A stretch of 64,000 nucleotides of DNA from Prorocentrum cordatum (lineage: Eukaryota > Sar > Dinophyceae > Prorocentrales > Prorocentraceae), in the NCBI GenBank assembly GCA_963575745.1, contig CAUYUJ010017832.1, positions 61,505 to 125,504 of the forward strand, read 5' to 3'. Position numbers and translations under genes: made by a program. This document shows positions 24,087 through 35,187 of this stretch, piece by piece. The number at the start of each line of letters is the position of its first letter. Position 1 is the stretch's first letter. The notes under the pieces are model-generated. The model had not been told where the DNA came from and made no database searches. It was given only the letters and a program-made list of their open reading frames with translations.

Positions 24087-24919
24087 CGACAAAATAGGAG
24101 GGACGACGACGAGACGCCGACGACGGACGACGACGACGACGAGGGAGGAGGAGGAAGGACGACCACGGCGACAACGACGACGGAAACGACCACGACGCCA
24201 AAGAGGACGACGACGACGAACACGAGGAAAGACAGAGGACGACGTGGGCGACGACGAAGACGACAACGACGCGGGAGGAGGGACGGCGACGACGACGACG
24301 ACGACGAAGCAAGAGCGCGCGCGCGCACGCTTTTGTTGAAAATCCGTGTTGCGAAACCTTTGGTTGTTGTAGGTTTTTGGGCGCGCGATTTCGAAATCCT
24401 TCCGAAACCGATGGGTTTTGAAGGATTTCGGCGTACGCGCGCGACGACGCGCGCGTCTGCACTTCGTCTTTTTTTGTTGCAGAGGATTCTCGCGACGGCA
24501 CACGCGCAAGGGCGTTCGACAGATTTCGACATGCGCGCGCGAAGCCCGTGTGGTAGCATGTTGTGAAAATCTTGGAAAAAAACCTATGGTTTTCTTGAGA
24601 TTTCGCAAGAGTTCGCGCGGAAGTTCTTTAGCAAATCAGTGTTGCGAAACCATATGTTTTTGTATGTTTTTTGGAGAACCGATTGCGAAATCCTTCGGGC
24701 ACCGAAGGTTTTTGAAGGATTCCGGCATGCGCGCGCGACGACGCGCGCGTCTGCACTTCGCCTCATTTGTTGCAAGGGATTCGCGAAAAAGTGCGATGTT
24801 ATAACAAAAAATGTCACCGCATAGCGTTTTTTTTTTTGTTTACAAGGGGTCCTCGGAGGGAGGAACCCGGCCTGGCTGGGATGATATGATTTCATATTTG
24901 GGATGGACGAGTGTTCAGA

Positions 24920-24950
<31 letters not shown>

Positions 24951-25015
24951 AAACTATACTATCCCAGGGGGAAGCGTTAAGTCCGGGGGGGGGTAGAGCC
25001 TATTTTTTTAGAGGA
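23086..25015 (+). repeat. Satellite unit 7, type C, with C-rich block
   Basis: Type C leader. The array (about 23205-24310) is interrupted at 23340-23757 by a block of C runs, CCCCAACC words and a run of 18 A. Length 1929 bp, the longest unit. The (TA)n at 24920-24947 lies in its spacer. Confidence 0.85.
23340..23757. repeat. Homopolymer-rich C block with an A run inside unit 7
   Basis: More than 400 bp consist of C runs up to about 16 nt broken by A, T or ACG, plus an 18-nt A run near 23633-23650. No other unit has this. The complementary strand is G-run rich and could form G-quadruplexes. Sequencing or assembly error in a hard-to-read repeat is an equally good explanation. Confidence 0.7.
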
Positions 25016-26295
25016 GAATCCATTCTGCTGAACCTGAGGTCGTCATCTCCACTGCTCGCGCAAACATCCCACCCACCCACCCGCAACTTGGTTTGCAAAA
25101 CCTCTTAAGACCGACTACGACGACACCGACGACAACGACTAGGACGACACCGACGACGACTTCGACGACGACAACGACGCCGACGACGACGAAGACGACG
25201 ACGACGCCAACGAAGGCGACGACGAGGGAGGAGGAAGGACGGCGACGGCGACAACGACGACAACGACGAGGGAGGAGGGAGGAGGGAGGACGGCGAGGAC
25301 GCGAACGACGACGAAGGAGGAAAGACGGCGACGCCGACGACGACAACGACGAGGGAGGAGGGAAGACGACGACGACGACGACGACGACGACGGCGACGAA
25401 ATAGGAGGGACGACGACGAGACGCCGACGACGGACGACGACGACGACGTGGGAGGCGGAGGAAGGACGACCACGGCGACAACGACGACGGAAAAGACCGC
25501 GACGCCAAAGAGGACGACGACGAACACGAGAAAAGACAGAGGACGACGTAGGCGACGACGACGACGACAACGACGCGGGAGGAGGGAGGACGGCGACGAC
25601 GACGACGACGCAAGAGCGCGCGCGCACGCTTTTGTTGAAAATCCGTGTTGCGAAACCTTGGGTTTTTGTAGGTTTTTTGGACGCACGATTTTGAAATCCT
25701 TCCGAAACCGATGGGTTTTGAAGGTTGTCGGCATACGCCCGCGACGACGCGCGCGTCTGCACTTCGTTCCGTTTTTTTGCAGAGGATTCTCGCGACGGCA
25801 CACGCGCAAGGGCGTTCGACAGATTTCGACATGAGCGCGCGCGAAGCCCGTTTGGTAGCATTTTGTGAAAATCTTGAAAAACCCCTGGTTTTCTCAAGAT
25901 TTCGCAAGAGCTCGCGCGGAAGCTTGTTTAGCACATCAGTGTTGCAAAACCATGTGTTTTTTGTACGTGTTTTGGAAACTCGATTGCGAAATCCTTCCGG
26001 CACCGAAGGTTTTTGAAGGATTTCGGCATGCGCGCGTGACGACGCGCGCGTGCGCCCTTCGTCCCATTGTTTGCAAGGGATTCGTGGAAAAGTGCTATGT
26101 TAGAACAAAAAATGTCACCGCATAGTGTTTTTTTTTCACGGGAACCTCAGGGGGGAACCCGGCCTGCCTGGGATGATATGATTTCATATTTGGGATGGAC
26201 GAGTGTGCAGAAAATATAAATGAAATCATACTATCCCAGGGGGAAGCGATAAGTCCGGGGTGGGGGGTGAGTCTGTTCTCTTTTTAGAAAAGAGA
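25016..26295 (+). repeat. Satellite unit 8, type B
   Basis: The type B leader has CTCTTAAGACCGAC in place of CTGTTAAG. GAC array about 25110-25612. Length 1278 bp. It is followed by a type C unit, breaking the A-B alternation. Confidence 0.85.
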
Positions 26296-27122
26296 ATTAA
26301 TCTTGACCGTCTTGAAGCTGTCCACTCCACTGCTCACGCAAACATCCCACCCACCCACCCGCAACTAGGTTTGCAAAATATATTAAGACCGTGACGGTGG
26401 GTCCCACATGGCACTTGGCAACAACAGCGACGACGCGACGACAGCGACAACGACGACGCCGACGTCGCCGACAACGACTACGACGGCACCGACGACGTCT
26501 CCAACGACTTCGACGACGCCGACAACGACGACGACGACGACGACGACGACACCGACGACGACGACGACGACACCGACGCCGACAACGGCGACGACGACGA
26601 CGACGACGATGACGACGATGACGACGACGACGACGACGATAACGACGACACCGACGACGACGACGACGTCAACGACGCCGACGACGACGACGACGACGAC
26701 GACGGCGGCGACGACGACGACGCCGACGTCGACGACGACGAAGACGACAATGACGCCGACGACGACGACGACGAAGACGACGACGACGTTGCCAACGAAG
26801 ACAACGAGGAAGGAGGGAGGACGACGACGGCGACAACGACGACAACGACGAGGGAGGAGGGAGGACGGCGACGACGCGAACGACGAAAAAGAAGGAAGGA
26901 CGGCGACGCCGACGACGGCAACGACGAGGGAGGAGGGAAGACGACGACGACGACGACGACGACGGCGACGAAATAGGAAGGACGACGACGAGACGCCGAC
27001 GACGGACGACGACGACGAGGAGGCAGGAGGAGGAAGGACGACCACGGCGACAACGACGACGGAAACGACCACGACGCCAAAGAGGACGACGACGAACACG
27101 AGAAAAGACAGAGGACGACGTA

Positions 27123-27158
<36 letters not shown>

Positions 27159-27895
27159 AACGACGCGGGAGGAGGGAGGACGGCGACGACGACGACGACG
27201 ACGCAAGAGCGCGCGCGCACGCTTTTGTTGAAAATCCATGTTGCGAAACCTTTTGTTTTTGTAGGTTTTTCGGACACACGATTTTGAAATCCTTCCGAAA
27301 CCGAAGGGTTCTGAAGGTTTTCGGCATACGCGCGCGACGACGCGCGCGTCTGCACTTCGTCCTTTTTTTTGCAGGGGATTCTCGCGACGGCAAACGCGCA
27401 AGGGCATTCGACAGATTTCGACATGAGCGCGCGCGAAGCCCGTTTGGTAGATTTTGTGAGAATCTTGAAAAACCTAATTGGTTTTCTTAAGATTTCGCAA
27501 GAGCTTTCGCGGAAGCTGTTTTAGCAACACTGTGTTGCGAAACCTTATGTTTTTGTATGTGTTTTGGAAACTCGATTGCGAAATCTTTCCGGCACCAAAG
27601 GTTTTTGAAGGATTTCGGCATGCGCGCGCGACGACGCGCGCGTGTGCACTTCGTCCCGTTTTTTTTTGCAAGGGATTCGTGAAAAGTGCTATGTTGGAAC
27701 AAAAAATGTCACCGCATAGTGTTTTTTACAAGGGAACCTCAGGGGGGGAACCCGGCCTGGCTGGGATGATATGATTTCATTGTTGGGATGGACGAGTGTG
27801 CAGTATATATATATATATGAAAATATACTATCCCAGGGGGAACCGATAAGTCCGGGGGGGGTTAGAGTCTATTCTCTTTTTAGATAGGAGAATTC
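26296..27895 (+). repeat. Satellite unit 9, type C
   Basis: Type C leader with ACCGTGACGGTGGGTCCC. GAC array about 26410-27205. The spacer carries a (TA)n at about 27804-27817. Length 1620 bp. Confidence 0.85.
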
Positions 27896-28134
27896 ATTCT
27901 GACTGTCTCGTGCAAGCATCACTCTGGTGTCTGAAGATGTCCTTTTCCACTGCTCGTGCACACATCCCACCCTCCCACCCGCAAGTTGGCCGCAAGACTT
28001 CTTAAGACCGTGACGGCAGGTACCAAATGGTACTTGGCAACGACACCGACGCCGACGACGACAGCGAAAAGGACGACGACGACGCCGACGACGATTACGA
28101 CGACACCGACGACGACTCCGACGCCTTCGACGAC

Positions 28135-28172
<38 letters not shown>

Positions 28173-28400
28173 ACACGACGACGACGACGAACACGACGAC
28201 GACGACACCGACGACGACGACGACGACGCCGAGGCCGACGCCGACGCCGACGACGACGACGACGACGACGACGGCGCCGATGACGACGACGACGACGAGA
28301 AGGATTTCGGCATCCGCGCGCGGCGGCCGCGCGCATGTGCCCCACATGGTTTTTTTATGAGGGATTGTGGCCCTGACAAGCGGGCGGCCGATGTTAAAGG
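27896..28400 (+). repeat. Satellite unit 10, truncated edge copy
   Basis: Divergent leader (GACGGCAGGTACC), a short clean GAC array (about 28035-28300), then only a remnant of the spacer hairpin (GGATTTCGGCATCCGCGCGC). Array-related sequence fades by about 28480 and a different satellite begins at 28545. Confidence 0.8.
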
Positions 28401-28544
28401 AGCTCGACGCGCGCGCGCAAAAGTTGCTCGCATGACCGAACTATGTAAAAGCCATTGGTTTTATAAGGTTCGGAAAGCGCCCGCGGGTAGACTTTTTGAT
28501 TTTTTTCACGATTTTTTTCCTGGGAAGGATCGTACGATTCGTTT

Positions 28545-29207
28545 CATTTCGGCGCACCCCTCACACGGTTCGTGGCCCTATAGGGCCCCAGCGGCAGGGT
28601 TTGCATGCAGTTCCAACTTCACTTCGGCGCACCCCTCACACGGTCCGTGGCCCCATAGGGAGCTCCACCGAAGACCCCAGTGACAGGGCTCGCATGCAGT
28701 TCCATTTTCATGTCGGCGCACCTCTCACACGGTTCGTGGCCCCATAGGGAGCTCCACCGAAGGCCAAAGCAGCAGGGTTCGCATGCAGTTCCGCCCTCGT
28801 TCCGGCGCACCCCGCACGCTGTTCGTAGCCCCATAGGGAACTCCACCGAAGGCCCCAGCGGCAGGATTCGCATGCAGTTCCGCCCCCATGTCGGTGCTCC
28901 TCTCAGACGGCTCGTGGCCCCACAGGGAGTTTCACCGAATGGCCCCACTGGCAGGGTTCGCATGCAGTTCCACCCTCATTTCGGCGCACCCCTCACACGG
29001 TTCGTGGCCCCATATGAAGCTCCACCAGAAGCCTCAGTGGCAGGGTTCGCATGCAGTTCCACCATCTCGGCGCGCCCCTCACACGGTTCGTGGCCCCATA
29101 GGGAGTTCCACCGAAGGCCAAAGCGGCAGGGTTCGCATGCAGTTCCACCCTCATGTCGGCGCACCCCTCACACGGTTCGTGGCCCCATAGGGAGCTCCAC
29201 CGCAGAC
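28545..29207 (+). repeat. 89-bp satellite, about 7.5 copies
   Basis: Units begin CGGCGCACCCCTCACACGG, continue TTCGTGGCCCCATAGGGAGC and end CAGGGTTCGCATGCAGTTCC. Starts lie near 28551, 28626, 28714, 28803, 28892, 28982, 29068 and 29157. Units differ at many positions, so the array is old. Because 89 is not a multiple of three, each unit is read in a new frame; even so, plus frames stay open for 195 and 101 codons. Confidence 0.9.
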
Positions 29208-29689
29208 GATACTCACATTTGCGGCTCCCACAATTGCATACGGTCGGGTCTTTCGCCAGGCTAAGTTATGAGGGGCTTGGTCAATAGAAGGTCTCTGATG
29301 CAGTGCAATTGTTTATTAGGGGGGTGGTCAGCAAAACCCCCCGCTTTGTCCAGCTCAGCACTGTAATTGTTTAGTGTGGCTAGTCTGGTCGGTTCTCGGT
29401 GGTGGTCTGGGCGGTGTTCGTCCGGGCTGCCAGCGAAGCACGACGGACCCGCTTGAGCACCAGACTCGAACCGAGGTTAAGGTTTGCCGGGTGTGGGAGA
29501 GATTATTTGCCGTTGCAACTTTGTCATTTGGCTAGCCTCCCGCGCCTGCTACACGACACACCTGCTATTCGACACCGTTCTACACCTCTGTGAGAATAGC
29601 CCTTGTATTCCCACTGCTTTACATTCTCAATGATTTACGCAGAAGCAGCCTGACTGCATTTGAGGGTGCGCAAAGCCAGGGGGAAGGAT
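29208..29689. other. No supported gene
   Basis: Mixed sequence with only short frames. No motif or RNA gene was recognised. Confidence 0.4.
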
Positions 29690-29790
29690 GACGATGACGA
29701 TGAGGATGATGATGATGCTGATGATGATGAGGAGGAGGAGGAGGACGAGGAGGAAGAGGAGGAGGAGGACGAGGGAGGGGGACGGGAGGA
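29690..29790. repeat. GAT/GAG trinucleotide tract
   Basis: GATGAT words pass into GAGGAG words on the plus strand. It is a purine-rich microsatellite. Confidence 0.9.
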
Positions 29791-29919
29791 AGGGAGAGAA
29801 AGAATGCGGGTTGAGGCGTGAGTTAGCGAGACCCATCGCGAAGCAATGTTGAAGACCTTACGATGCCTGCGAGCGAGCCCAGCCTTGCTGAAAGTTGTCC
29901 GCCATCGGTCCGAAACGAT

Positions 29920-29921
<2 letters not shown>

Positions 29922-29962
<41 letters not shown>

Positions 29963-30001
29963 ATATGTATATATATATGTATATATATATGTGTGTGTGT
30001 T
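29922..30001. repeat. (TA)n-(TG)n compound microsatellite
   Basis: A long TA run with TGTATA interruptions ends in a short TG run. Confidence 0.95.
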
Positions 30002-31164
30002 CGTTCCGATTCGCATGTGGCACTTGGATGTATTATTGGCACGGCATCTTGGAGGAGGAGGACGACGACGACGACGAGGAAGAGGAGGGATCTTCCTTCT
30101 CATCTTGTTGATGTTCATCATTGCCACCATCGTCAAAACAACGGTTGAGGCAATCATCACAATATGCGTAAGTAGCGGGGAGGAAAGAGGAGAAACAAGA
30201 GGGGAAGGAGACAGAGGAGAACGAGGAGTAGGGGGGAGGAATTGCAGGAGTTCAGCAGGAGCGGCAGCAGCAGAGGCAGGAACACGGCCGCCGAACCGCG
30301 AGGACAGCGCCACGCTGGAGGAGAACGGCATTTCCCGCGACGGGCCACCGCAGGATGCACCAGCAGTGCCGCCTGATGGGGGTCGGTTCGAGGGGTCGTC
30401 ACGATGAAAAGCATCGAGGAGACCAGCACATGGATTAGAGCGCGTGGCGCGTAGATTAACGACGGGTCCCAGTTGTGCACGAAATCGGCTCGCTCCGTCG
30501 CCAGACGAGGCGGCACTGGTGCCAATTGTGAGGGAGCGGTTTCTCCGATCCGTGGATGTAGCGCCCGCGCGCCAGATCTACGGATCGCTAGTCTGCGTTG
30601 GTTGGCCCAAGTATTGCTTATCCGCCGCCGTTCTGACTACCATCAGGTCTGAGGTCCGTCAGTACCTCATGCTGATCGGGCCTGTGAGTGCATCTGCCCC
30701 TCCCTGGCAAAGCCGCGATCCGAGCTAGAGCAGTGGGGCAATTAGCACTGAGCAGTCAAGTCGGCTTCGTAGCCGATGCTCTAACCATGCACTCATCGAG
30801 ATTTGCAAGTTGGACGTTTCGGGATTATAATTTTTGGACAAGAGGAGGAGGCGGAGGAGGAGGAGGAAATGGAGGAGGTGGCGGATGAGCAGGAGGATGA
30901 GCAGGAGAAAGGAAGGTTTTGACCCTTGGGCGGACGCAGAGAGGGGCGGGCGGAGCACTCGTACTCGCGCAGGCCGCCCCCACCAGCGAGAGGAGAGGGA
31001 GGAGAAAGAGCGGCTCACATTTTTATGTTTTGGCATTATGCGCCTCGAGTCCCCGTGTCGGGGACAGAGCTCCTCGCCGCAGAGCCCTTCAGCGGCGGCG
31101 TGCCTCCCCCTTCGTGCTCCAGGGGCACGCCCGGCAGCTCGCCTCACACTCTGGCGGGCCCCCA
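30002..31164. other. Microsatellite-studded DNA, no supported gene
   Basis: Purine-rich tracts occur at 30045-30095, 30175-30290 and 30840-30915 (GAG-type). A tRNA-like 5' half on the minus strand near 30755-30815 was considered and rejected. No coding motif was recognised. Confidence 0.4.
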
Positions 31165-32646
31165 CATGTGGCTGGGCTTCAGCATGTCGAGCGCAGCCTC
31201 GTCAGCACCCTTCCTTGGCGCTCAGGCGATCTCTGCGGCCGCATCGGGAGCCGCGGCTGTCACCCGCACGTCAGCAGCCGGTGATCTACATCGCGACGGT
31301 GGAGAGGCAGAAGATTCACCAGATGAAGCGGGAGACGGCGGAGGACGAAACGGTGGAAGATCAGGACGCAGACGTGGACCGGACGATGCAGGGCCAGCCG
31401 CCCGATGCAGGGGAGCAGAACGGACGTTGGCCCACCGACTTGATTTATTGTTTGGTGCTGAAGAGCCGTGCTCGACAGACGCTGGGTGAGCAAGCTCAGA
31501 ATCTGACCACCGCCTTCAACGAGCCCCTGGCGGATATGCTACCAGTTCAGCATCAGTGCTCGAGATGTCCTACCGCACATATCCAGATGAGGCCGCCGAC
31601 GTCCATGCCCGCCGAGGAAGTTGTCAACATGATCAGACCGCGCAGTACTTTTGACGCCGAGGTCGCGGTGCACTCCTGGCGACAGCAGCCAGGGCCAAAG
31701 ATTACGAACGTCTCTACGGTTATTCCGTTGCGTGCACAGAGACAGACCGAGGACCCCGCGACTATTCACCCTGCGTCAGATTTCGCTTGGAGGAGCTTCA
31801 GCGACCTACCAAATGGGGTTCCCGCGGCACTGGCTCTCGTCAGCGGCATGATACAGTGACCTGCCGAAGATTGGCAGGCCCCCCCCGCACCCACCCCAGG
31901 AGGAGAACAAGCTAATCAACGACAGCTGGGGGGAGTTGGTGAAAGACGGCGAGACTGCTCTCCGGGACATGGGTCAGATCGCGGTCCGCGGCGAGCACGG
32001 GCCGAGAGAGGAGCTGCAGCGCCTTCTTGTAAACTACCGCGAGTTGTCCAAAGCCGCGCCCCCTCTCAAGGGGCACGTGGACAGCGCCCCATCAGCTGGC
32101 CCCCCCGCCCAGGAGGACATGAAAGCCGCGATGACAATCGAACAGTACGTCTCCACTCCTGCGGTGGAAGATATCCAGCAGGAAAGGGGCAGATACTTCT
32201 CGGACCCCAAGAGAAGTACATCAGTGCCCACTGGAGGTAGAGCTACAAGCTGACAAGACAGAGGAAACAAGTCCCAGGGAAGACGATGAGCTCCTGTTGG
32301 GAGGTATGCGCCAAGGTCGACGTGGCGAGGGGCCGCCTGATCGACGCTATCTGTCAGTACGATTGTGTTGGACGTGGTGGTCCTGGAGTTCACCCTCGGG
32401 CATTCAGGCGTCTAAAGGATCAAACTTTTCCCGCGAACATATTTCGGGCCCTTCGACGGCCCTCACGCGCGGGGCGTGCGCGCCAAGGAGATGCAGCAAG
32501 ACAAAGTGTTCAGCAAGCTGGATGCCGACGTCCAGACCGCCTACCACGGCGCCAACTTGGCAGCTCTTGCTTCTATCTGGAGCAAGGAAGGTCTGTGCAA
32601 GCTGAAGCAGGGACCCTCGAGCACGGACAACATCTTCGGTGTCTAG
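31165..32646 (+). pseudogene. Possible decayed protein-coding region, unrecognised
   Basis: Successive plus-strand segments read as compositionally normal protein but only by switching frames. There is an Ala/Ser-rich start (MWLGFSMSSAASSAPFLG, about 31166), then a Glu/Asp-rich helix near 31300-31400, then ARAKDYERLYGY near 31690-31725. NDSWGELVKDGETALRDMG lies near 31920-31975. AYHGANLAALASIWSKEGL lies near 32540-32600, with a stop at 32644. Each piece has a balanced mix of residues unlike the GC-driven frames nearby. I do not recognise the family. Frameshift decay of a retroposed gene and exons of an interrupted gene are both possible, and the pieces may not belong together. Confidence 0.25.
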
Positions 32647-33694
32647 TGCGAAGGGGCACTTCGCCGTACCTCTTTGCGCACGCGACATGGTGCACACGTC
32701 GTCTGATGCGGCCCCAGATATGAATACATAGTCATGCATTTTCGAGACGCACGTGAGTCGCAAACGCCGCGCAGGCTATCCCAAGGCACATGCTCACAAG
32801 CAGTGGTGCCAAGCCGAAGGCAGTACCTACGCCGCCAAGCTCTGGATCCATACTACGACGATGAGGGAGATCTGGGACAATTTCCCGACGAAGCAGCGAG
32901 TCTTTGGATGGCACAGGCTATGGAATCGCACGGTCAGGATGTACCTTACACAGACTAGTCCCATTGCGTGTCCGAGCGTCCACGCGCACTCGGACGAGAA
33001 AATCGAGGATTCCGACCTGACGATTCTCGAGGTAAAGATGACACATAGGAGCGAGAGATGCGTTCTTCAATGGACCATGGAGCTCAGCGCAGCATGGAGC
33101 GAACTGGGTAACAGTTCGGCCTCAGCGGCCCCGAACCGCAGAGCTTCATGGACGAGATAGGAAAAACTGCGGACGAATCAGGATCTGGCAACCTAGTCAT
33201 GGAACCAGGATCTGACAATCCTGTCATGGAACGTTCCTAGGGACGTTTTCGAGGCGTAGAGCCGCACCAGCTGCACGTCACAGACGCCTTGGGACTACGT
33301 GAGAAGGCTACCAGATCTGAATGGCTACGGAGTTCGAGGGTAATATGCGGAAGTTCTCGGACTGAGGCTAGGCGACGTGTCGGCTGCAAGAAAGGCAGGA
33401 GCTGCGGTTGTCATGCCCATGTCAGCCTCTCCTCCTCCTTCGCCTCCGCCTCACCACCCTTATGTCCCGCCGCTGTGGCTCACAAGGGCCCTTGATTCAC
33501 CTGGCGCGCAGGCGACTGGCGCGCCCTGGCCTCCGTTAGAGGAAAGAGGAAGTGCTTTTTCACAGCACAGATCCCTCTACTTGTACTTCGTGTCTCCCTG
33601 TGTTCAATACAGTTACTCCCGTATTTTCCACAGAGACGGCATGGCGCGCTTGGGGCTCACTGCCCAAAGCCCGACGTGAGAATGATTGAGTAAG
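32647..33694. other. No supported gene
   Basis: Two plus frames (32734-32958 and 32753-33160) have ordinary composition but no recognised domain. A 30-bp duplication (CCAGGATCTGACAATCC / TCAGGATCTGGCAACC) occurs at 33175-33235, each followed by TCATGGAAC. Confidence 0.35.
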
Positions 33695-33885
33695 TGTTAA
33701 GGAAACAGGAGGGTGAGGAGTAGCATGAGCAGGAGGAGTAGGAGGATGGAGCAGGAGGAGCAGGCGGACAAGGGGAAGCTGATGGAGGGAAAGGGCGGGG
33801 AGTAGGAGGAGCGGGAGGAGCAGGAGGACAAGAGGAAACTGATGGAGGGAAAGGGAGGGGGCGACAACGACGAGGACGAAACTGG
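33695..33885. repeat. GAGGAG/GCAGGAG purine-rich tract with internal duplication
   Basis: Purine-rich words repeat, including a longer pair, GCTGATGGAGGGAAAGG (33778) and ACTGATGGAGGGAAAGG (33838), about 60 bp apart. Confidence 0.8.
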
Positions 33886-34270
33886 ATCCTGAAATGTGAC
33901 CCGTGCTGGGGCGAAATCGCCGTTCTGACCGACCGGGCAAAACGACGACCCGAAAATATGGCCATCGCTGCTGCGGGAACACCGCTCAAGAAAGGCCACG
34001 AACGGTCAGATCGAGAAAAGAAACAGATTGGACATCGCGTGCGCACGTCAGAAAGCAACACGCGGGAGAGGCAGCGGCACCACCGCACAGCACAGGGGGA
34101 GAGGAGATGAGACGAGAGTAGTACAGTCACGACGCCGAAAAAAAAAAACGATATTGCGAAGGCCTGACGGCCGGTGCCGCCGACCCTGTTCGCAATGCGC
34201 AGCAAGAGGCACGGGCTGTGGGATGGTTTTGGGGAACGGGGAGAAGGACGAGAAGGTGGGGGAGGGAGGT

Positions 34271-35187
34271 GTCGTATCTGACCCGGGACTTCCCCGGGAC
34301 TCCCCCGGGACCCCCCCGGGACCCCCTCTCCCTCCCCCGGCGGGGAAGGGAAAGGGAAGGGGCTTCCCTTCGACTCAATTACGACGTTGCTCAAGGTCGG
34401 TACGGGGGGGGGGCGTCGTATCTGACCTGGGGGGGGGGTCGCTACCGCTCCCCGCTACCCCCCCCTCGCCTCCCGGCGGGGGAGGGATCAAAGGGAAGGG
34501 GCTTCCCTTCGACTCAATTACGAGGTTGCTCAAGGTCGGCTTGGCTGGAGCCCAGGGGAAGAGGAGTCCCAGGGGGGGGCGTCGTATCTGACCCGGGGGG
34601 GGGGTCGCTACCCCCCCCCCCACTCCCGGCGGGGGAGGGATCAAAGGGAAGGGGCTTCCTTCGACTCAGATTACGAGGTTGCTCAAGGTCGGCTTGGCTG
34701 GAGCCCAGGGGAAGAGGAGTCCCAGGGGGGGGCGTCGTATCTGACCCGGGGGGGGGGTCGCTACCCCCCCCCCTCCCGGCGGGGGAGGGATCAAAGGGAA
34801 GGGGCTTCCCTTCGACTCAATTACGAGGTTGCTCAAGGTCGGCTTGGCTGGAGCCCAGGGGAAGAGGAGTCCCTGGGGGGGGCGTCGTATCTGACCCGGG
34901 GGGGGTCGGTAACCCCTACCCCCCCCCTTACGGCGGGGGAGGGATCAAAGGGAAGGGGCTTCCCTTCGACTCATTACGAGGTTGCTCAAGGTCGGCTTGG
35001 CTGGAGCCCAGGGGAAGAGGAGTCCCAGGGGGGGGCGTCGTATCTGACCCGGGGGGGGGGTCGCTACCCCCCCCCCCCTCCCGGCGGGGGAGGGATCAAA
35101 GGGAAGGGGCTTCCCTTCGACTCAATTACGGGGTTGCTCAAGGTCGGCTTGGCTGGAGCCCAGGGGAAGAGGTCTCCCAGGGAAAGG
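34271..35187 (+). repeat. About 150-bp satellite with G-run/C-run pairs, six copies
   Basis: Units contain GTCGTATCTGACCCGGGGGG, a C-run, CGGCGGGGGAGGGATCAAAG, CTTCCCTTCGACTCAATTAC, GGTTGCTCAAGGTCGGCTTG and GCCCAGGGGAAGAGGAGTCC. Unit starts lie near 34271, 34415, 34581, 34734, 34884 and 35037. Unit 1 lacks the GGCTGGAGCCC half. Facing G-runs and C-runs in each unit could form hairpins. The 403-codon plus frame across it (34218-35429) is a repeat by-product. Confidence 0.9.

Larger units (their letters stand above)
13440..28400 (+). repeat. 15-kb satellite of GAC-array units with higher-order structure
   Basis: Eleven tandem units share the same architecture. A leader contains CCACTGCTCGCGCAAACATC, CCCACCCACCCGCAACTTGG and usually ACCGTGACGGT. 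A 0.5-0.8 kb array of GAC/GACGAC with GGAGGAGGGA interruptions follows. Then comes a spacer with two diverged copies of a 150-bp block that starts GTGTTGCGAAACC and contains a hairpin around GCGCGCGACGACGCGCGCG. A G-run and AGAAAGGAGAATC close the unit. Leader anchors lie at 13501, 14488, 16065, 17575, 18861, 20346, 21638, 23122, 25051, 26329 and 27949. Long open frames on both strands are products of the trinucleotide array (Asp, Thr or Arg runs on plus; Val, Ser or Arg runs on minus), not genes. Confidence 0.95.

Noticed and set aside
14431-28300. Long open frames on both strands of the GAC arrays (up to about 460 codons)
   Set aside because: They are runs of Asp, Thr or Arg (plus) and Val, Ser or Arg (minus) produced by one trinucleotide. 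All frames are open and none keeps a conserved start or end between units.
30755-30816. tRNA-like 5' half on the minus strand (stem TCGGC/GCCGA around TACGAA)
   Set aside because: The anticodon loop is 6 nt, no T arm or acceptor pairing follows, and there is no B box.
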